The notes under the pieces were generated by a model. The model did not search any database. It was given only the letters and a program-made list of their open reading frames with translations, and was not told where the DNA came from. Of a stretch of DNA of 38,503 nt, positions 21,301-29,400 are shown piece after piece. Position 1 is the first letter of the stretch; the number at the start of each line of letters is the position of its first letter. A program made the position numbers and the translations under genes. This stretch comes from a virus, in the IMG/VR virus record IMGVR_UViG_3300025138_000110, positions 1 through 38,503 of that record. One strand, 5' to 3'.

Positions 21301-22565
21301 GGTGCTCTTTCTTTAATTGCTTCTAGGTCTTCTGCTCCTACACTATTGCCTACTGGTTCTCTTAATGAGAATGTAACTGATAATGTATGGTTTTCGCCTG
21401 TTTGTGCAACGTAAGGTATACTTACTGTTTGTAGTCTTGCATCGTCTGGGTAAATTGTGTATGCTTCTGCATCACTGACTCTGTAGTAAAATCTAAAGTT
21501 ACCAAAAGGTATGTTACCAAAATTACTGTCTGGGAATCTAAGTCTTATTCCGTCGTTGTCTAAGTTTTCAATTGAATAAAGATTTCTTTGATCAAATGCA
21601 AGATTATTATAATATAATGTTTGCCCAACAGTATTTGGAATTTTTTTCCATTCGTTAATTACAACACCAGTGCTGTCAACTTCTTGCAAGAAACAATCTG
21701 TTTCATTAATGCCTGCAACTTCTATATCTACTGTTCTGTTTTCAACTGGTGCATCAAAGTTAAAATTAGCAACTTTAAAATCACCTTGCTTAAACATTAA
21801 GAAAAAGCCTGTTGAATTACTGCTAACACCTAATCCATCATTTTGATAAATTAAGTTAAAATTGTTTACAGGATTAGGATGTCTTTCAAAATACACATCA
21901 TTATCTAAAAAGTCTGGATTAATTACCTCAAAGTTTCTATTGACGCCTGATGTACTTAAATCAAAATCAAATGCTAATGCATTTGTTACAGGTGTATTAA
22001 TTTCATATAGTTCTGTATTAATACCTGCTACTTTACCTGCCTTTGCAGGTTGTGAAAATCTATTGTAAGAAGCCATTGCAGAATTTAATATTGTTATAAA
22101 CTGCTCGTATGCTTCTGGATTATTTGCATCGTCCCAGAAAACGTTTACATTATTAATGTCATTGCCTAAACTATCTTGTATAGGCTCAGTTGTGGATACT
22201 GCATCAACTTTCATTAATCCACTTGCTGGTAAGTTACGTTTAGGATTGTATCCTAACATTCTTGCAAGTTTAAATACTGAGTCTCTTCTTTCTGCAGTTT
22301 CTAAAAAGTTCTCTCTTGTATTAACATCCATTCTGAATGCAAGTGATTGAGAAAGAAATGATAGCATTTCTATAATTGCTATGAATTCTGAACTTTGTAT
22401 GTAATCGTTAAATGTTTCTGGAAAATTTGTTCTAATGTATTCTATGAGGGACGCTCTGACCGTATCAAAATCATAGGCTTGAAAATCTACTTCGCTAAAT
22501 GCCTTATAGGCTATTTTCCAATCTTCTGCGGCAAATAGATTATTTTGTCTCGATATCAGTGCCAT
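18378..22565 (-). CDS. gp6: Baseplate wedge protein gp6
   Basis: The 1395-residue product begins MALISRQNNLFAAEDWK and continues with an AYDFDTVRASLIEYIRTNFPE / FLSQSLAFRMDVNTRENFLETAERRDS / MLGYNPKRNLP block (residues about 28-110), typical of gp6 (a gpJ-like wedge protein) in T4-like marine phages. gp6 dimers join neighbouring wedges and form the inner ring of the baseplate that changes shape on contraction. T4 gp6 has 660 residues, so this one is about twice as long; the extra length lies in the middle and C-terminal two thirds, which look beta-rich. The start has GAGGAG about 10 bases upstream, inside the end of gp25 (the two genes are 1 base apart), which fits translational coupling. It is followed after 3 bases by the giant structural gene. 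Confidence 0.9.
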   Translation of the reverse strand: MALISRQNNLFAAEDWKIAYKAFSEVDFQAYDFDTVRASLIEYIRTNFPETFNDYIQSSEFIAIIEMLSFLSQSLAFRMDVNTRENFLETAERRDSVFKLARMLGYNPKRNLPASGLMKVDAVSTTEPIQDSLGNDINNVNVFWDDANNPEAYEQFITILNSAMASYNRFSQPAKAGKVAGINTELYEINTPVTNALAFDFDLSTSGVNRNFEVINPDFLDNDVYFERHPNPVNNFNLIYQNDGLGVSSNSTGFFLMFKQGDFKVANFNFDAPVENRTVDIEVAGINETDCFLQEVDSTGVVINEWKKIPNTVGQTLYYNNLAFDQRNLYSIENLDNDGIRLRFPDSNFGNIPFGNFRFYYRVSDAEAYTIYPDDARLQTVSIPYVAQTGENHTLSVTFSLREPVGNSVGAEDLEAIKERAPQTYYTQNRMVSAQDYNVFPFSQSANITKLKAINKTHAGHSRYIDINDPTGTYQNVDTFANDGALYSEIKNLGKTLQLSNSITPLEATAVQIPVMLKEQELINFGYDKFRKSWKTEDETKWELTGANIRWMTLPTVVSDSVTGYFLEDKTSIDSILSTESLAFKMFAPNNYLKFVNPSNVSQYKWVRIVSIDNNGTLSSGASTSVGPIKLSARVQHGWRADEFVATIRRTFDQSKGEITAVVNELENRRTFGLGYDAELDNWYVVTNNNLDKTSTWDAQYNQDTSETGLDASWLLLFVYNPGVGADYSYTVTIRGQKYIIQSKKDLKFYNITNIKVTDTTNSAGKDEIILTKVNFKPGGRETFTWSMHPDFQDGKGNVYISSETGQYYDPLNGNPQIPLRTRDTKYHDVEIQWRTNLGIYRSGNDDATTGNLFVDAQAVSIQTAPYDKLQSGIFTVNSNYQKATLNNSSGILNFWPNNVNISFTTATFNSNIYNAGGNVLYRDQMTDGTEKVFIAQSNGTTLDKATGSVQGRIKNTANATQIAAGQGTLSVTNWDGNLKPTVMRHTFVTDRTGFISQDKFDIIYKQDRRKLDKDIVWQITDVCKYDDGYTDARKVIVSPVDSDGDKVPNEPLQFEDFVSKDDLIFFEYYKDFDGYTYDRPLTGAIVDLRKETVIKVDIGSDTVGPTSFSDPVKISEQKVIILKDATYIDSFNNVSGLFSGIILYDTANEKVYELVKSSTNTNVIAAYESKDYFVRNGRASGQNTALQGDDEVVLKWKHVAPNDVRIDPSISNIVEMLVLTESYNTEIKKYKNVPGTTYPLPPTSTELATEFKKLDEFKNASDAIVYKSAEFKLLFGTDADATNQAKFKVVKLPGTTMSDNEIKSKIISAFNTYFDVKNWDYGETFYFTELSSFVHQRLGSNIGSIVILPKNTSGAFGDLFQVKAEPYQLFLSTASVNDIEIVDKINQQVLRADR

Positions 22566-22566
22566 A

Positions 22567-22935
22567 TTATACTAACTCCTCGTTTATAAATTCTAAGTAA
22601 AGTGTGTCTGAAGTCTTTAGTACATTAAATGAAATATCAACTTCACACCTTATAGTATGATCTTCTACTAACATTCTAATGTCATCAAGTCTAACTCTGC
22701 TGTCAGATTCTATTATTCTTTCTATATCTTCTCTGACGTCACTTTCTGTCATGGCATCTAATGGATTCATAATTATATCATGTATAATACTTCCGAAGTT
22801 AGGTCTCATTAATCGCTCACCACGTTTTGTATTAAAATGGTTAAGTAAATCTCTCTTGATTAACTCTTCATCACTTAGGGTGAACGGCGCCTTGTTTCTG
22901 CCGACTGTATTGAATCCTCTAAATATTGTTGCCAT
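22567..22935 (-). CDS. gp25: Baseplate wedge protein gp25
   Basis: The product (122 residues from the ATG at 22933-22935) begins MATIFRGFNTVG and carries the gp25/GpW-like core: RDLLNHFNTKRGERLMRPNFGS (residues about 25-46), IIMNPLD and a C-terminal beta hairpin. gp25 sits in the wedge core with gp6 and gp53 and helps nucleate the sheath. A longer in-frame start at 22954-22956 adds seven residues (MILINTS) but has no family support and overlaps a late promoter octamer. With the 22935 start no Shine-Dalgarno is visible, which is unusual here and is treated as a finding. It is first in the gp25-gp6-giant protein operon. Confidence 0.9.
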   Translation of the reverse strand: MATIFRGFNTVGRNKAPFTLSDEELIKRDLLNHFNTKRGERLMRPNFGSIIHDIIMNPLDAMTESDVREDIERIIESDSRVRLDDIRMLVEDHTIRCEVDISFNVLKTSDTLYLEFINEELV

Positions 22936-22940
22936 ACTAG

Positions 22941-22948
22941 TATTTATC
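22941..22948 (-). promoter_or_regulatory. Late promoter octamer GATAAATA before gp25
   Basis: GATAAATA on the minus strand ends five bases before the preferred gp25 ATG (spacer CTAGT). By T4 spacing (octamer at about -13 to -6) transcription would begin at or next to the ATG itself. Confidence 0.55.
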
Positions 22949-23051
22949 AAAATCATTAAAAGAAGTTTTAATAAAGATATATGCCAGAATTCTGTACTTT
23001 AAATGGCAAAAATAGTAAATATTATTTTTAATTAACAACATTGGGGATACA

Positions 23052-23306
23052 ATGTACAACATTCAAAAAGAGTTCGATAAAATTTGGTCAAGGGCCAGAG
23101 ATGCTAATAAAACAGCAGGTATGGAACGATTTCGTAAGATCGAAGAAGCAAAAGGTTCTAAATTTAAAACCTATGGCATATACGACGTTAAGTCGCATAG
23201 GTATGTAACCTTTGATAGTATTAACTTTGCTGGAAACTATAGGTATGATAAGAATACAAAGCCTAAAGAACTTTCAGAGATGGAGTCGCTTATAAGCAAT
23301 GCATAA
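23052..23306 (+). CDS. Hypothetical small protein (84 aa)
   Basis: I do not recognise this protein. It starts at an ATG preceded by GGGGA six bases upstream, a good ribosome site. The product is basic in its first half (KIWSRARDANKTAGMERFRKIEEAKGSKFKTYG) and rich in Tyr, Lys and Asp, with a predicted helix at residues about 1-30 followed by a short beta-like segment (YGIYDVKSHRYVTFD). There are no cysteines and no membrane segment. It opens a three-gene plus-strand cassette set in the minus-strand tail block and overlaps the next gene (alpha/beta hydrolase) by 8 bases, so the two are probably translated together. Confidence 0.6.
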   Translation: MYNIQKEFDKIWSRARDANKTAGMERFRKIEEAKGSKFKTYGIYDVKSHRYVTFDSINFAGNYRYDKNTKPKELSEMESLISNA

Positions 23307-23934
23307 TGTAATTTACATACATGGTGCTAATGCTGATTCAGATAACTTTAACTATTACAAACTAAAACTACCTGAGCATGAATCTATTGCTCCAAACTAC
23401 GATATGTCAGAAGATCCATTTGATCTTGTGATGGCATTTCAACGACAAAAAGAAAAAGCATTCGGAAACGAACCTGTAATTATTGTTGGTCATAGTTTTG
23501 GAGGAATACTTGGCTCTTGGTATGCAAGTGTAAACCCAGGCATAGTATCACATTTAGTTACTATTGCTACACCATGGGAGGGTACTCCTGTTGCAAGAAT
23601 ATTTGGATACTTTTGGCGTAATGCTGATGTATTTAAAAATAACATGCCAGGTGCTACTGTTCTAGCAATGTTGCAAGAAAAAAAGTTTGAGGGGTTGCAT
23701 ACTAATATTATTTGTACTCGAGGAGCAAATCCAGTTGCAGGTATAGGTGGTAAAGCAAACGATGGAATGATATCCTGTGATAGCCAAGGGGCTACTCCGG
23801 CAGGATTCAAAAACACTCAAACACACCATATAGAAGCAGGACACAGCGGTGTTTTGTTAAATAATAATGTAACAGAATTGTTACAAATGATAATGATAGG
23901 TGAGGCAGATGAACGATTGGTCGACACTGAATGA
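23299..23934 (+). CDS. Alpha/beta hydrolase, lipase/esterase-like
   Basis: This 211-residue protein has a minimal alpha/beta hydrolase core. Visible elements in order: an N-terminal beta strand ending in IHGA (His8-Gly9, oxyanion region), the nucleophile elbow GHSFGG with Ser66, a TIATPWEGTP block (residues about 88-97) typical of lipase/PGAP1-like enzymes, an acid in NDGMIS (Asp155), and His182 in EAGHSGVL. The Ser66-Asp155-His182 order and spacing are complete, so the enzyme is probably active on an ester, lipid or thioester; the substrate cannot be read from sequence. There is no signal peptide. It overlaps both neighbours (8 bases upstream, 26 downstream). Placement between gp25 and gp5 could mean a virion-associated envelope-attacking role, or simply an accessory gene inserted between late operons. 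Confidence 0.8.
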   Translation: MHNVIYIHGANADSDNFNYYKLKLPEHESIAPNYDMSEDPFDLVMAFQRQKEKAFGNEPVIIVGHSFGGILGSWYASVNPGIVSHLVTIATPWEGTPVARIFGYFWRNADVFKNNMPGATVLAMLQEKKFEGLHTNIICTRGANPVAGIGGKANDGMISCDSQGATPAGFKNTQTHHIEAGHSGVLLNNNVTELLQMIMIGEADERLVDTE

Positions 23935-24112
23935 CACTCTAGAAGAACAACTTCGACGAGAGTTAATAGAACAAAAACAACAAAATGATGGCCTAGTGGC
24001 TCGAGTAGAACTTTTGGAAAGTCTTGTCAGAGATGAACAAGAACAAAAGTATAATGCTTATAAAAGAATTAGTGAGTTAATTAAAAAGTCTAACCAAGAC
24101 GAGAATATTTAA
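23909..24112 (+). CDS. Small coiled-coil protein (67 aa)
   Basis: The frame begins at ATG 23909-23911, preceded by AGGTGAGG; an in-frame GTG at 23900 is less likely. The product is almost entirely helical and charged (Glu, Gln, Lys, Arg), with leucines spaced for a coiled coil over about residues 5-60 (LNDTLEEQLRRELIEQKQQ ... VELLESLVRDEQEQ). No function recognised. It overlaps the hydrolase by 26 bases, and its 3' end overlaps the convergent gp5 gene by 23 bases. Small coiled-coil proteins of this kind can be assembly factors, but this is inference only. Confidence 0.55.
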   Translation: MNDWSTLNDTLEEQLRRELIEQKQQNDGLVARVELLESLVRDEQEQKYNAYKRISELIKKSNQDENI

Positions 24113-26558
24113 TTGCTTTGGCCATTGCGCCAAAACTAGTACCGTCATCAAAACTTGGTAACGAGATACTATCCGGTGTCTGAAACAACTCTCCGTACAT
24201 TTGACCTCTTTCAATGTAATCACGTCTAGTAACAGGGCGTCTACTATATCCTACAGTTCCTTTGTTAAAGTCTAACATACTATTTGGAACTTTAGAATAC
24301 TCATTTGCTTTTACAAGTTGTAATGCTCTACTATTTTTAAAGTTGTCAACTCCTACGTGATCTGCAAGTAATGTTAAAGATGCTAATTGGTTATCTGACA
24401 ATTGGCTTTTGCCAGCATACTCACTTACAATGTTTCCTGTTCTTCTTAGATCTGATGCAGTCATAAGATTGTTTGCTATAGCACCTACTCCACCTCTAGT
24501 GTCTATAACAAAACTTCCATCCTTAGCAGTATAAATTTTACTTAATCCATCTCTCGAAACATCAATCCCTAATTTACTTAATAAAGGCCCTGTGTCAGAG
24601 CCTGACTTTTCTGCGGCTTGCAATAATGCTATACCTTTAGATAAGTCTGCCATTGATGTATCGTTTGTATTAACTCTTTCACCTGAGGCATTTACTGCCA
24701 CTGATTTAGTTATTGCTTCTATATCGCTAATCTTTCTACCTGAAGCAATGATTTTATAATTACCCGGAGTCTTGGTAGGTGCCTGTAAAGGTTTTACGCC
24801 TGCTGTTATAGCCGACACCGCTGTTGCCATAGCACCTGTTTCTTCTAATTTTTTATTAAATGCAGGAGTAAAGTTAGAGGTTACATCTTTTGATGGCTCG
24901 TTGTATAAAGGATTATTGCTATCATCGTATCCTGTAGAGGGTTGGAATCCTGCAGGTGAGTTACTATCTGCTGGAGTTTCTCCTTTAGGTCCCAATACAC
25001 CATTTGAATTAGGTGCCATTGCATCTGCTATACTCTCATCAGGAGCAATACTATCTTGATTTTCATTCTCTGGGTCTGCAGGAGTATGCCCTGCAAAAGG
25101 TTCTGCTGTTATTAAATTAGTAACAATAGACTTCATATTGTATTTTACTCTTTTACCACCATCCGGTAATAATGTATCGCCTTCACTATCATACTCAGGT
25201 TGCTTGTTCATGTAGTCTTCGTATTCGTTTGGCAAAATGTTTTCTAGAGTTCCTGCATCGTTTACTCCTGGCTCACTAGGACTTGATCCTCCGGAGTTCA
25301 TAAGAATTTGCTCACCTTTCTCAACAATATATTGGCCTTCCATTGTTACATCACCGCCGGATTTAATACTGTATTTTCCTCCGGACTTGCTTTTATATTC
25401 GTTTGCCGCTCGTAATTCCATATCACCACCAGCCGCTTCTTGTTTAATATTGCCGGAAGCATGTGTAGTTACATCTCCTGCAATAGATCTGTTTATTATA
25501 CTTGCACCTGCAACACTTTTTATTTCGCCTTCTGCATCAAAATGTATGTTTCCGCCTGCTCCGTTGCCTGCGCCTTTATACTCGTTACCTAGTGTATCCA
25601 TGGCCGCTTTAACATTAATGTCTTTACCTGCTTCTAGGTTTATGTTATAGTCTGCTCTTATATTAAAATTTTGTTTTGCTCTCATATTAATAGAGCCTTC
25701 ACCAAATACATGAATGTCTCCCAGAGAGTTCATTTCAATCCATGCTCTACCACTTTTGTTTATTAAGTAAATTATGCCTTCGTTATCATCTAGTAATACC
25801 TGATTGCCTTCTGCACTTCTAATTCTAATTTGTCTTGAATCTAAATTATCGTCCATTACAAATTGATGGCCGCCAAGTCTAATATCAAAGTCTTTCTCAG
25901 AACCTGTTATATCACTCTTACGTGGACCAGGTGTTAAAATACCAAATACCTCACTTGGAGATTCTCTTCTTGAACTACTGCTACCAGCACCTCTTGTTGC
26001 ATCATTAATTAAACCTTGTTTTACTATTGCTTCTGAAAGTGTATGTTGTACAGGCCTAAATGTATCGTTATGTTTTACGTCTTGTGTTCTTTTATTCTTT
26101 TCTACTGTGGGTAACAGTTTTGTAGGGTCTTGATAATTTTTTCCTGCTGGTAATCCCGGGACCATGTTTGCAAACATGTCTGGATATAAACAACTTATAA
26201 CAAATGGAAACTTAGTGTTACCATCACCAAATGCAACTAGAACCATATTGCCAATATCTGGAACTTGTCCCCACCAACCATATGATGACATAGATTGGTC
26301 TGGATTTTCAATTTCTTTTCCTACTGATCTAGGGTTTGTGCTACCTGCAAAAGGACTAGTCCATACAGCATCAAAGTATCCAGACTTGCCTGAGTCATCA
26401 ATAGTAAGTGCCGCAATAAAAACTTGTACTCTACCTGTTCTGCTAACATCGATATTGTTTATAATTTCTGCAACATAGATTCCGTTAAGATAAGTCTTTT
26501 GATTCCTTTCTTTCATGTTAGGATTCTTATTGCTAGATTTATGTATATTATATGCCAT
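24090..26558 (-). CDS. gp5: Baseplate hub spike protein gp5
   Basis: This 822-residue protein forms the central membrane-puncturing spike under the tail tube. Residues about 20-130 look like the gp5/VgrG OB-fold domain (GIYVAEIINNIDVSRTGRVQV ... YGWWGQVPDIGNMVLVAFGDG). Residues about 225-430 form the beta-helix part, with repeated alternating strands (RQIRIRSAEGNQVLLDD, GSINMRAKQNFNIRADYNI). A low-complexity Pro/Asp/Asn linker follows (about 430-590). In T4 gp5 a lysozyme domain lies between OB fold and helix; here that interval has no lysozyme motif. Instead residues about 715-790 resemble the C-terminal half of GH24 lysozymes (LSDNQLASLTLLADHVG, then TRRDYIERGQMYGELF), but the usual E...D...T active-site stretch is not visible. 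It follows the hub gene by 2 bases and converges with the plus-strand coiled-coil gene. Confidence 0.85.
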   Translation of the reverse strand: MAYNIHKSSNKNPNMKERNQKTYLNGIYVAEIINNIDVSRTGRVQVFIAALTIDDSGKSGYFDAVWTSPFAGSTNPRSVGKEIENPDQSMSSYGWWGQVPDIGNMVLVAFGDGNTKFPFVISCLYPDMFANMVPGLPAGKNYQDPTKLLPTVEKNKRTQDVKHNDTFRPVQHTLSEAIVKQGLINDATRGAGSSSSRRESPSEVFGILTPGPRKSDITGSEKDFDIRLGGHQFVMDDNLDSRQIRIRSAEGNQVLLDDNEGIIYLINKSGRAWIEMNSLGDIHVFGEGSINMRAKQNFNIRADYNINLEAGKDINVKAAMDTLGNEYKGAGNGAGGNIHFDAEGEIKSVAGASIINRSIAGDVTTHASGNIKQEAAGGDMELRAANEYKSKSGGKYSIKSGGDVTMEGQYIVEKGEQILMNSGGSSPSEPGVNDAGTLENILPNEYEDYMNKQPEYDSEGDTLLPDGGKRVKYNMKSIVTNLITAEPFAGHTPADPENENQDSIAPDESIADAMAPNSNGVLGPKGETPADSNSPAGFQPSTGYDDSNNPLYNEPSKDVTSNFTPAFNKKLEETGAMATAVSAITAGVKPLQAPTKTPGNYKIIASGRKISDIEAITKSVAVNASGERVNTNDTSMADLSKGIALLQAAEKSGSDTGPLLSKLGIDVSRDGLSKIYTAKDGSFVIDTRGGVGAIANNLMTASDLRRTGNIVSEYAGKSQLSDNQLASLTLLADHVGVDNFKNSRALQLVKANEYSKVPNSMLDFNKGTVGYSRRPVTRRDYIERGQMYGELFQTPDSISLPSFDDGTSFGAMAKAIKYSRLG

Positions 26559-26560
26559 TA

Positions 26561-29098
26561 TTAATTAGATCCGTAATTCTTTCTTTCATTGTGCTGATCA
26601 ACTGCTTGTGATTTTTTATCAAGTTTACTTGTTTGATATGATGTAAGTTTAACCATATTTAAATCTTGTTTAAATTCTCCATTTTCAAACTTACTTATTG
26701 CTTTAATTAACATATATACACCAGATATGAAATATGCTGTTCCGTCTGCAGACCAATATCCTTCGTTCATATCTTCATCATCTACATCAAAATCAAATAG
26801 CCTAGGTGACTGCATATCAAACAATATTATATTATCACGTTTTTCAAATACTACATATTCTTCATTCGATTCATCTGTTTTACTTCCCATATCTTCTACT
26901 ACAAGATTTGGTGTTTGCATAGGTGCACCCAAATACCATGGGTCTCCTTTTACTAGCATATCTAAATTTACTAAGAACGATGGTTCCATTTTTTGTTGCA
27001 TATAGTAACCCATTAAGTTCTGCCTTGTAGTTCCGTCAAAAGTTGCTTCACCTAATTCGTTTACGATATGAACTTGTTGGTAAGGTGGCTGAACAGAGTC
27101 TGTTGGGTCTTTTCCTTCTTTTAATTTTGCTGTTTTAGTTACTCCGGGAATAAGCAAACTATAATTACGTTCTTTATTTTCGTAATTATCGCCTATACCT
27201 CTTGCTTTGGCTTTGGCTTTGCCCCAAAGTGTATCTGCATTTATTACGCCTGCAATATCTCCTACTAAGTCTCCTGAATAAACATAGCCACTTGATCTAG
27301 GATTATACTGAGAACCATCTGTTAATTTTTGGTTGTCACTAAATGTTTTATTCTTAGAGGCTATTTCTGCTTGGGCAATTTGGTTAAGTAGGTTTCTATC
27401 CTCTAATACACTTTTAAGTTTTAGTGCAGACACACTAGATTTATTTTCTATAGCATCTTGAATTTCTTGATTGTTTAATCCTAATGCTGAGCCTAACCCT
27501 CGTATATCATCGTCTGATGCTTTCTTATATAACTTATCTACATTAGCCTTATCTTTTGCTTTTAAAACTGCTTCAGTTAAAGAGCCGCCTGTAATGTTTT
27601 CGTTGAGTGGAGTCTTATCAGTCATTAATGGTGCCGCTGTAACACTTACATCACCTACTGTTCCGCCCACAGGAGGCAATAAGAATGCTAAACCATTATC
27701 ATATTGTATGTTACATTCATAAATTTGGTCGTTCCTGCCGCTAAACAAATAATGATATGACTTATATATTGATGATTGTAACTCATTCATTCTTGATTGT
27801 GTTTCTTCTGCTGTTAATTCGTTTTCGTCTGGAGAGGCTTGAACTCTCTCATCTACACTCTTAAATAAGAATGGTTTGTATGTAATCTTTTTTGCATGGA
27901 CATTTCTAAAAGTATCAAAGGATAAGTATTCTGTGTCAGCATTTACTTTAATCCATTTTGTGTAAGCATCTTTCTTTTTCTTTGCATCTGCTTTTTCTGG
28001 ATCTTCTGCTTGAGTTGTTCTTGTGCATGATTCAAAAAATTCTACATTCATACTTAATAGTACACATAGGTAGTCATATAATGTAATTCCTTTCTTTACA
28101 TTAATAGTATCTTTAAATACAGCAATCTCTATGCCAGTGTCTTCATCCTTTTGAAAGTTTCGTATTTCTTTTCTCATTTGTCTAGGAGTCATCTCTTCCA
28201 TATTAGGATTAAACTGCCTATTAATAATTTGAGCGTTTTGAGAATTTCTTGATGTTACAAGTTTTTCGTCTTTGAGCCCAGAGTCGCCGCCAACTAATCC
28301 AGTTAAGTCTATTTCAAACTCATCTACAATCTGATATTTGTCGTTATTATTTTTATGGTAATCGTTTATGCCTTCGAACAAACCTTCTAAATGTTCTGTA
28401 ATTGTACTTCCAGTAGTTGTTAAATTCTTTGGCATTCTATAAAAGTTATCCTGGAATGGTATAATAGATGTAGGAACACATGATACATCATATGTTGATC
28501 CTGAGCCGTCAATGCTTAAACCAATTTGTGCCAAATGCATTCTATATCTAAACGGGCCATGTGTATACGGCATGCCACCGTCATCACTATCGTCTAATCC
28601 TTCATCGTATCCTTGAAACACTATCTCTAAAAATAATGGAGTGTCAGTAGCAAAGGCCGGAATACCTAATTGCTTTCGTGCTAATAAAATTTGGTCTATA
28701 AAATTTGCCGCGCCAGGTTGAGTAATGTTAAAATTAATATTCCTTGTAATCAAACCTGAATCAGTTTTAGAAATATTTTCTATAGTTATGTTGTCTATAT
28801 TATTTCCTGCTGTAACACCTGTCTGTGCAAGAACTACAGTTTCAGAAGGATCTGCAATATAAAAATTATTTAGAAATCCACCTGCTTGTTGAGGTTTCTT
28901 TGAGCCTCTATTTCCAAAAATCTTTTTCTTTTGTATTGCCCCGGGTGGAGCCGAACCAGTCTTTGGTGGTATCATGTATAACTTAGCACTATATGAATAC
29001 GATGCGTATTCGTCTAATACATTACCTGCAACTTCTCCGACAATCGGATCTGGTATTGCTGGTGCCTTTTTCTTCTTGTTCTTACTAAACAGACCCAT
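26561..29098 (-). CDS. Baseplate hub protein (gp27-like)
   Basis: The 845-residue product lies directly upstream of gp5, where a hub protein that binds gp5 is expected. It starts with a basic tail (GLFSKNKKKK). Visible hub-like signs are beta-rich segments with TFRNVHAKKITYKPF, and a C-terminal block (SGVYMLIKAISKFENGEFKQDLNMVKLTSYQ, residues about 795-825) that matches the general pattern at the end of gp27/gpD hub proteins. A helical, charged region near 520-600 looks like an insert relative to T4 gp27, which has about 390 residues. No catalytic motif is seen. It is 2 bases from gp5 and 2 from gp53, within the same minus-strand operon. The gp27-like call rests on position and the C-terminal pattern; it could instead be annotated simply as a virion structural protein. 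Confidence 0.6.
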   Translation of the reverse strand: MGLFSKNKKKKAPAIPDPIVGEVAGNVLDEYASYSYSAKLYMIPPKTGSAPPGAIQKKKIFGNRGSKKPQQAGGFLNNFYIADPSETVVLAQTGVTAGNNIDNITIENISKTDSGLITRNINFNITQPGAANFIDQILLARKQLGIPAFATDTPLFLEIVFQGYDEGLDDSDDGGMPYTHGPFRYRMHLAQIGLSIDGSGSTYDVSCVPTSIIPFQDNFYRMPKNLTTTGSTITEHLEGLFEGINDYHKNNNDKYQIVDEFEIDLTGLVGGDSGLKDEKLVTSRNSQNAQIINRQFNPNMEEMTPRQMRKEIRNFQKDEDTGIEIAVFKDTINVKKGITLYDYLCVLLSMNVEFFESCTRTTQAEDPEKADAKKKKDAYTKWIKVNADTEYLSFDTFRNVHAKKITYKPFLFKSVDERVQASPDENELTAEETQSRMNELQSSIYKSYHYLFSGRNDQIYECNIQYDNGLAFLLPPVGGTVGDVSVTAAPLMTDKTPLNENITGGSLTEAVLKAKDKANVDKLYKKASDDDIRGLGSALGLNNQEIQDAIENKSSVSALKLKSVLEDRNLLNQIAQAEIASKNKTFSDNQKLTDGSQYNPRSSGYVYSGDLVGDIAGVINADTLWGKAKAKARGIGDNYENKERNYSLLIPGVTKTAKLKEGKDPTDSVQPPYQQVHIVNELGEATFDGTTRQNLMGYYMQQKMEPSFLVNLDMLVKGDPWYLGAPMQTPNLVVEDMGSKTDESNEEYVVFEKRDNIILFDMQSPRLFDFDVDDEDMNEGYWSADGTAYFISGVYMLIKAISKFENGEFKQDLNMVKLTSYQTSKLDKKSQAVDQHNERKNYGSN

Positions 29099-29100
29099 TT

Positions 29101-29400
29101 TTAACCTATTATAGTTTCTAGTACACCCTTGTGAGGCATTCTGATTTGCATTCCGCTTTTAAAATCTCTTATTGGATCTTCAATAGAATCCGGATTTCTT
29201 AAAGCAAACACCCACCACAATCTACTAGAACCATAACGGTCATGAGCCAATAAGTCTGGTCTTTCATTATATCTTGCTTCTACAACATATATTTCATCAT
29301 CTAAGGACTTTGGTATTTTAGGCAAAGTGTTTACGTCAAGGAAGCCTTCAAACGTGTCTGAATTTCGTAAAAAACTATCTCTTCTATGAAAGTCAGCCAT
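29101..29400 (-). CDS. gp53: Baseplate wedge protein gp53
   Basis: This 99-residue protein contains the compact gp53 core: EARYNERPDLLAHDRYGSSRLWWVFALRNPD (residues about 42-72) followed by IEDPIRDFKSGMQIRMP. The pattern resembles a LysM-like fold with W-W-x-F-A near the middle, as in gp53 of T4-like marine phages. gp53 joins gp6, gp7 and gp25 in the wedge core. T4 gp53 has 196 residues, so this is a short version without the T4 N-terminal part. Its ATG overlaps the stop codon of the upstream tube-cap gene (TAATG), a sign of translational coupling. Confidence 0.8.
   Translation of the reverse strand: MADFHRRDSFLRNSDTFEGFLDVNTLPKIPKSLDDEIYVVEARYNERPDLLAHDRYGSSRLWWVFALRNPDSIEDPIRDFKSGMQIRMPHKGVLETIIG

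Noticed and set aside
23490-23844. Minus-strand frames opposite the hydrolase
   Set aside because: The plus-strand gene has a complete catalytic triad and overlapping neighbours; the antisense frames have no support.
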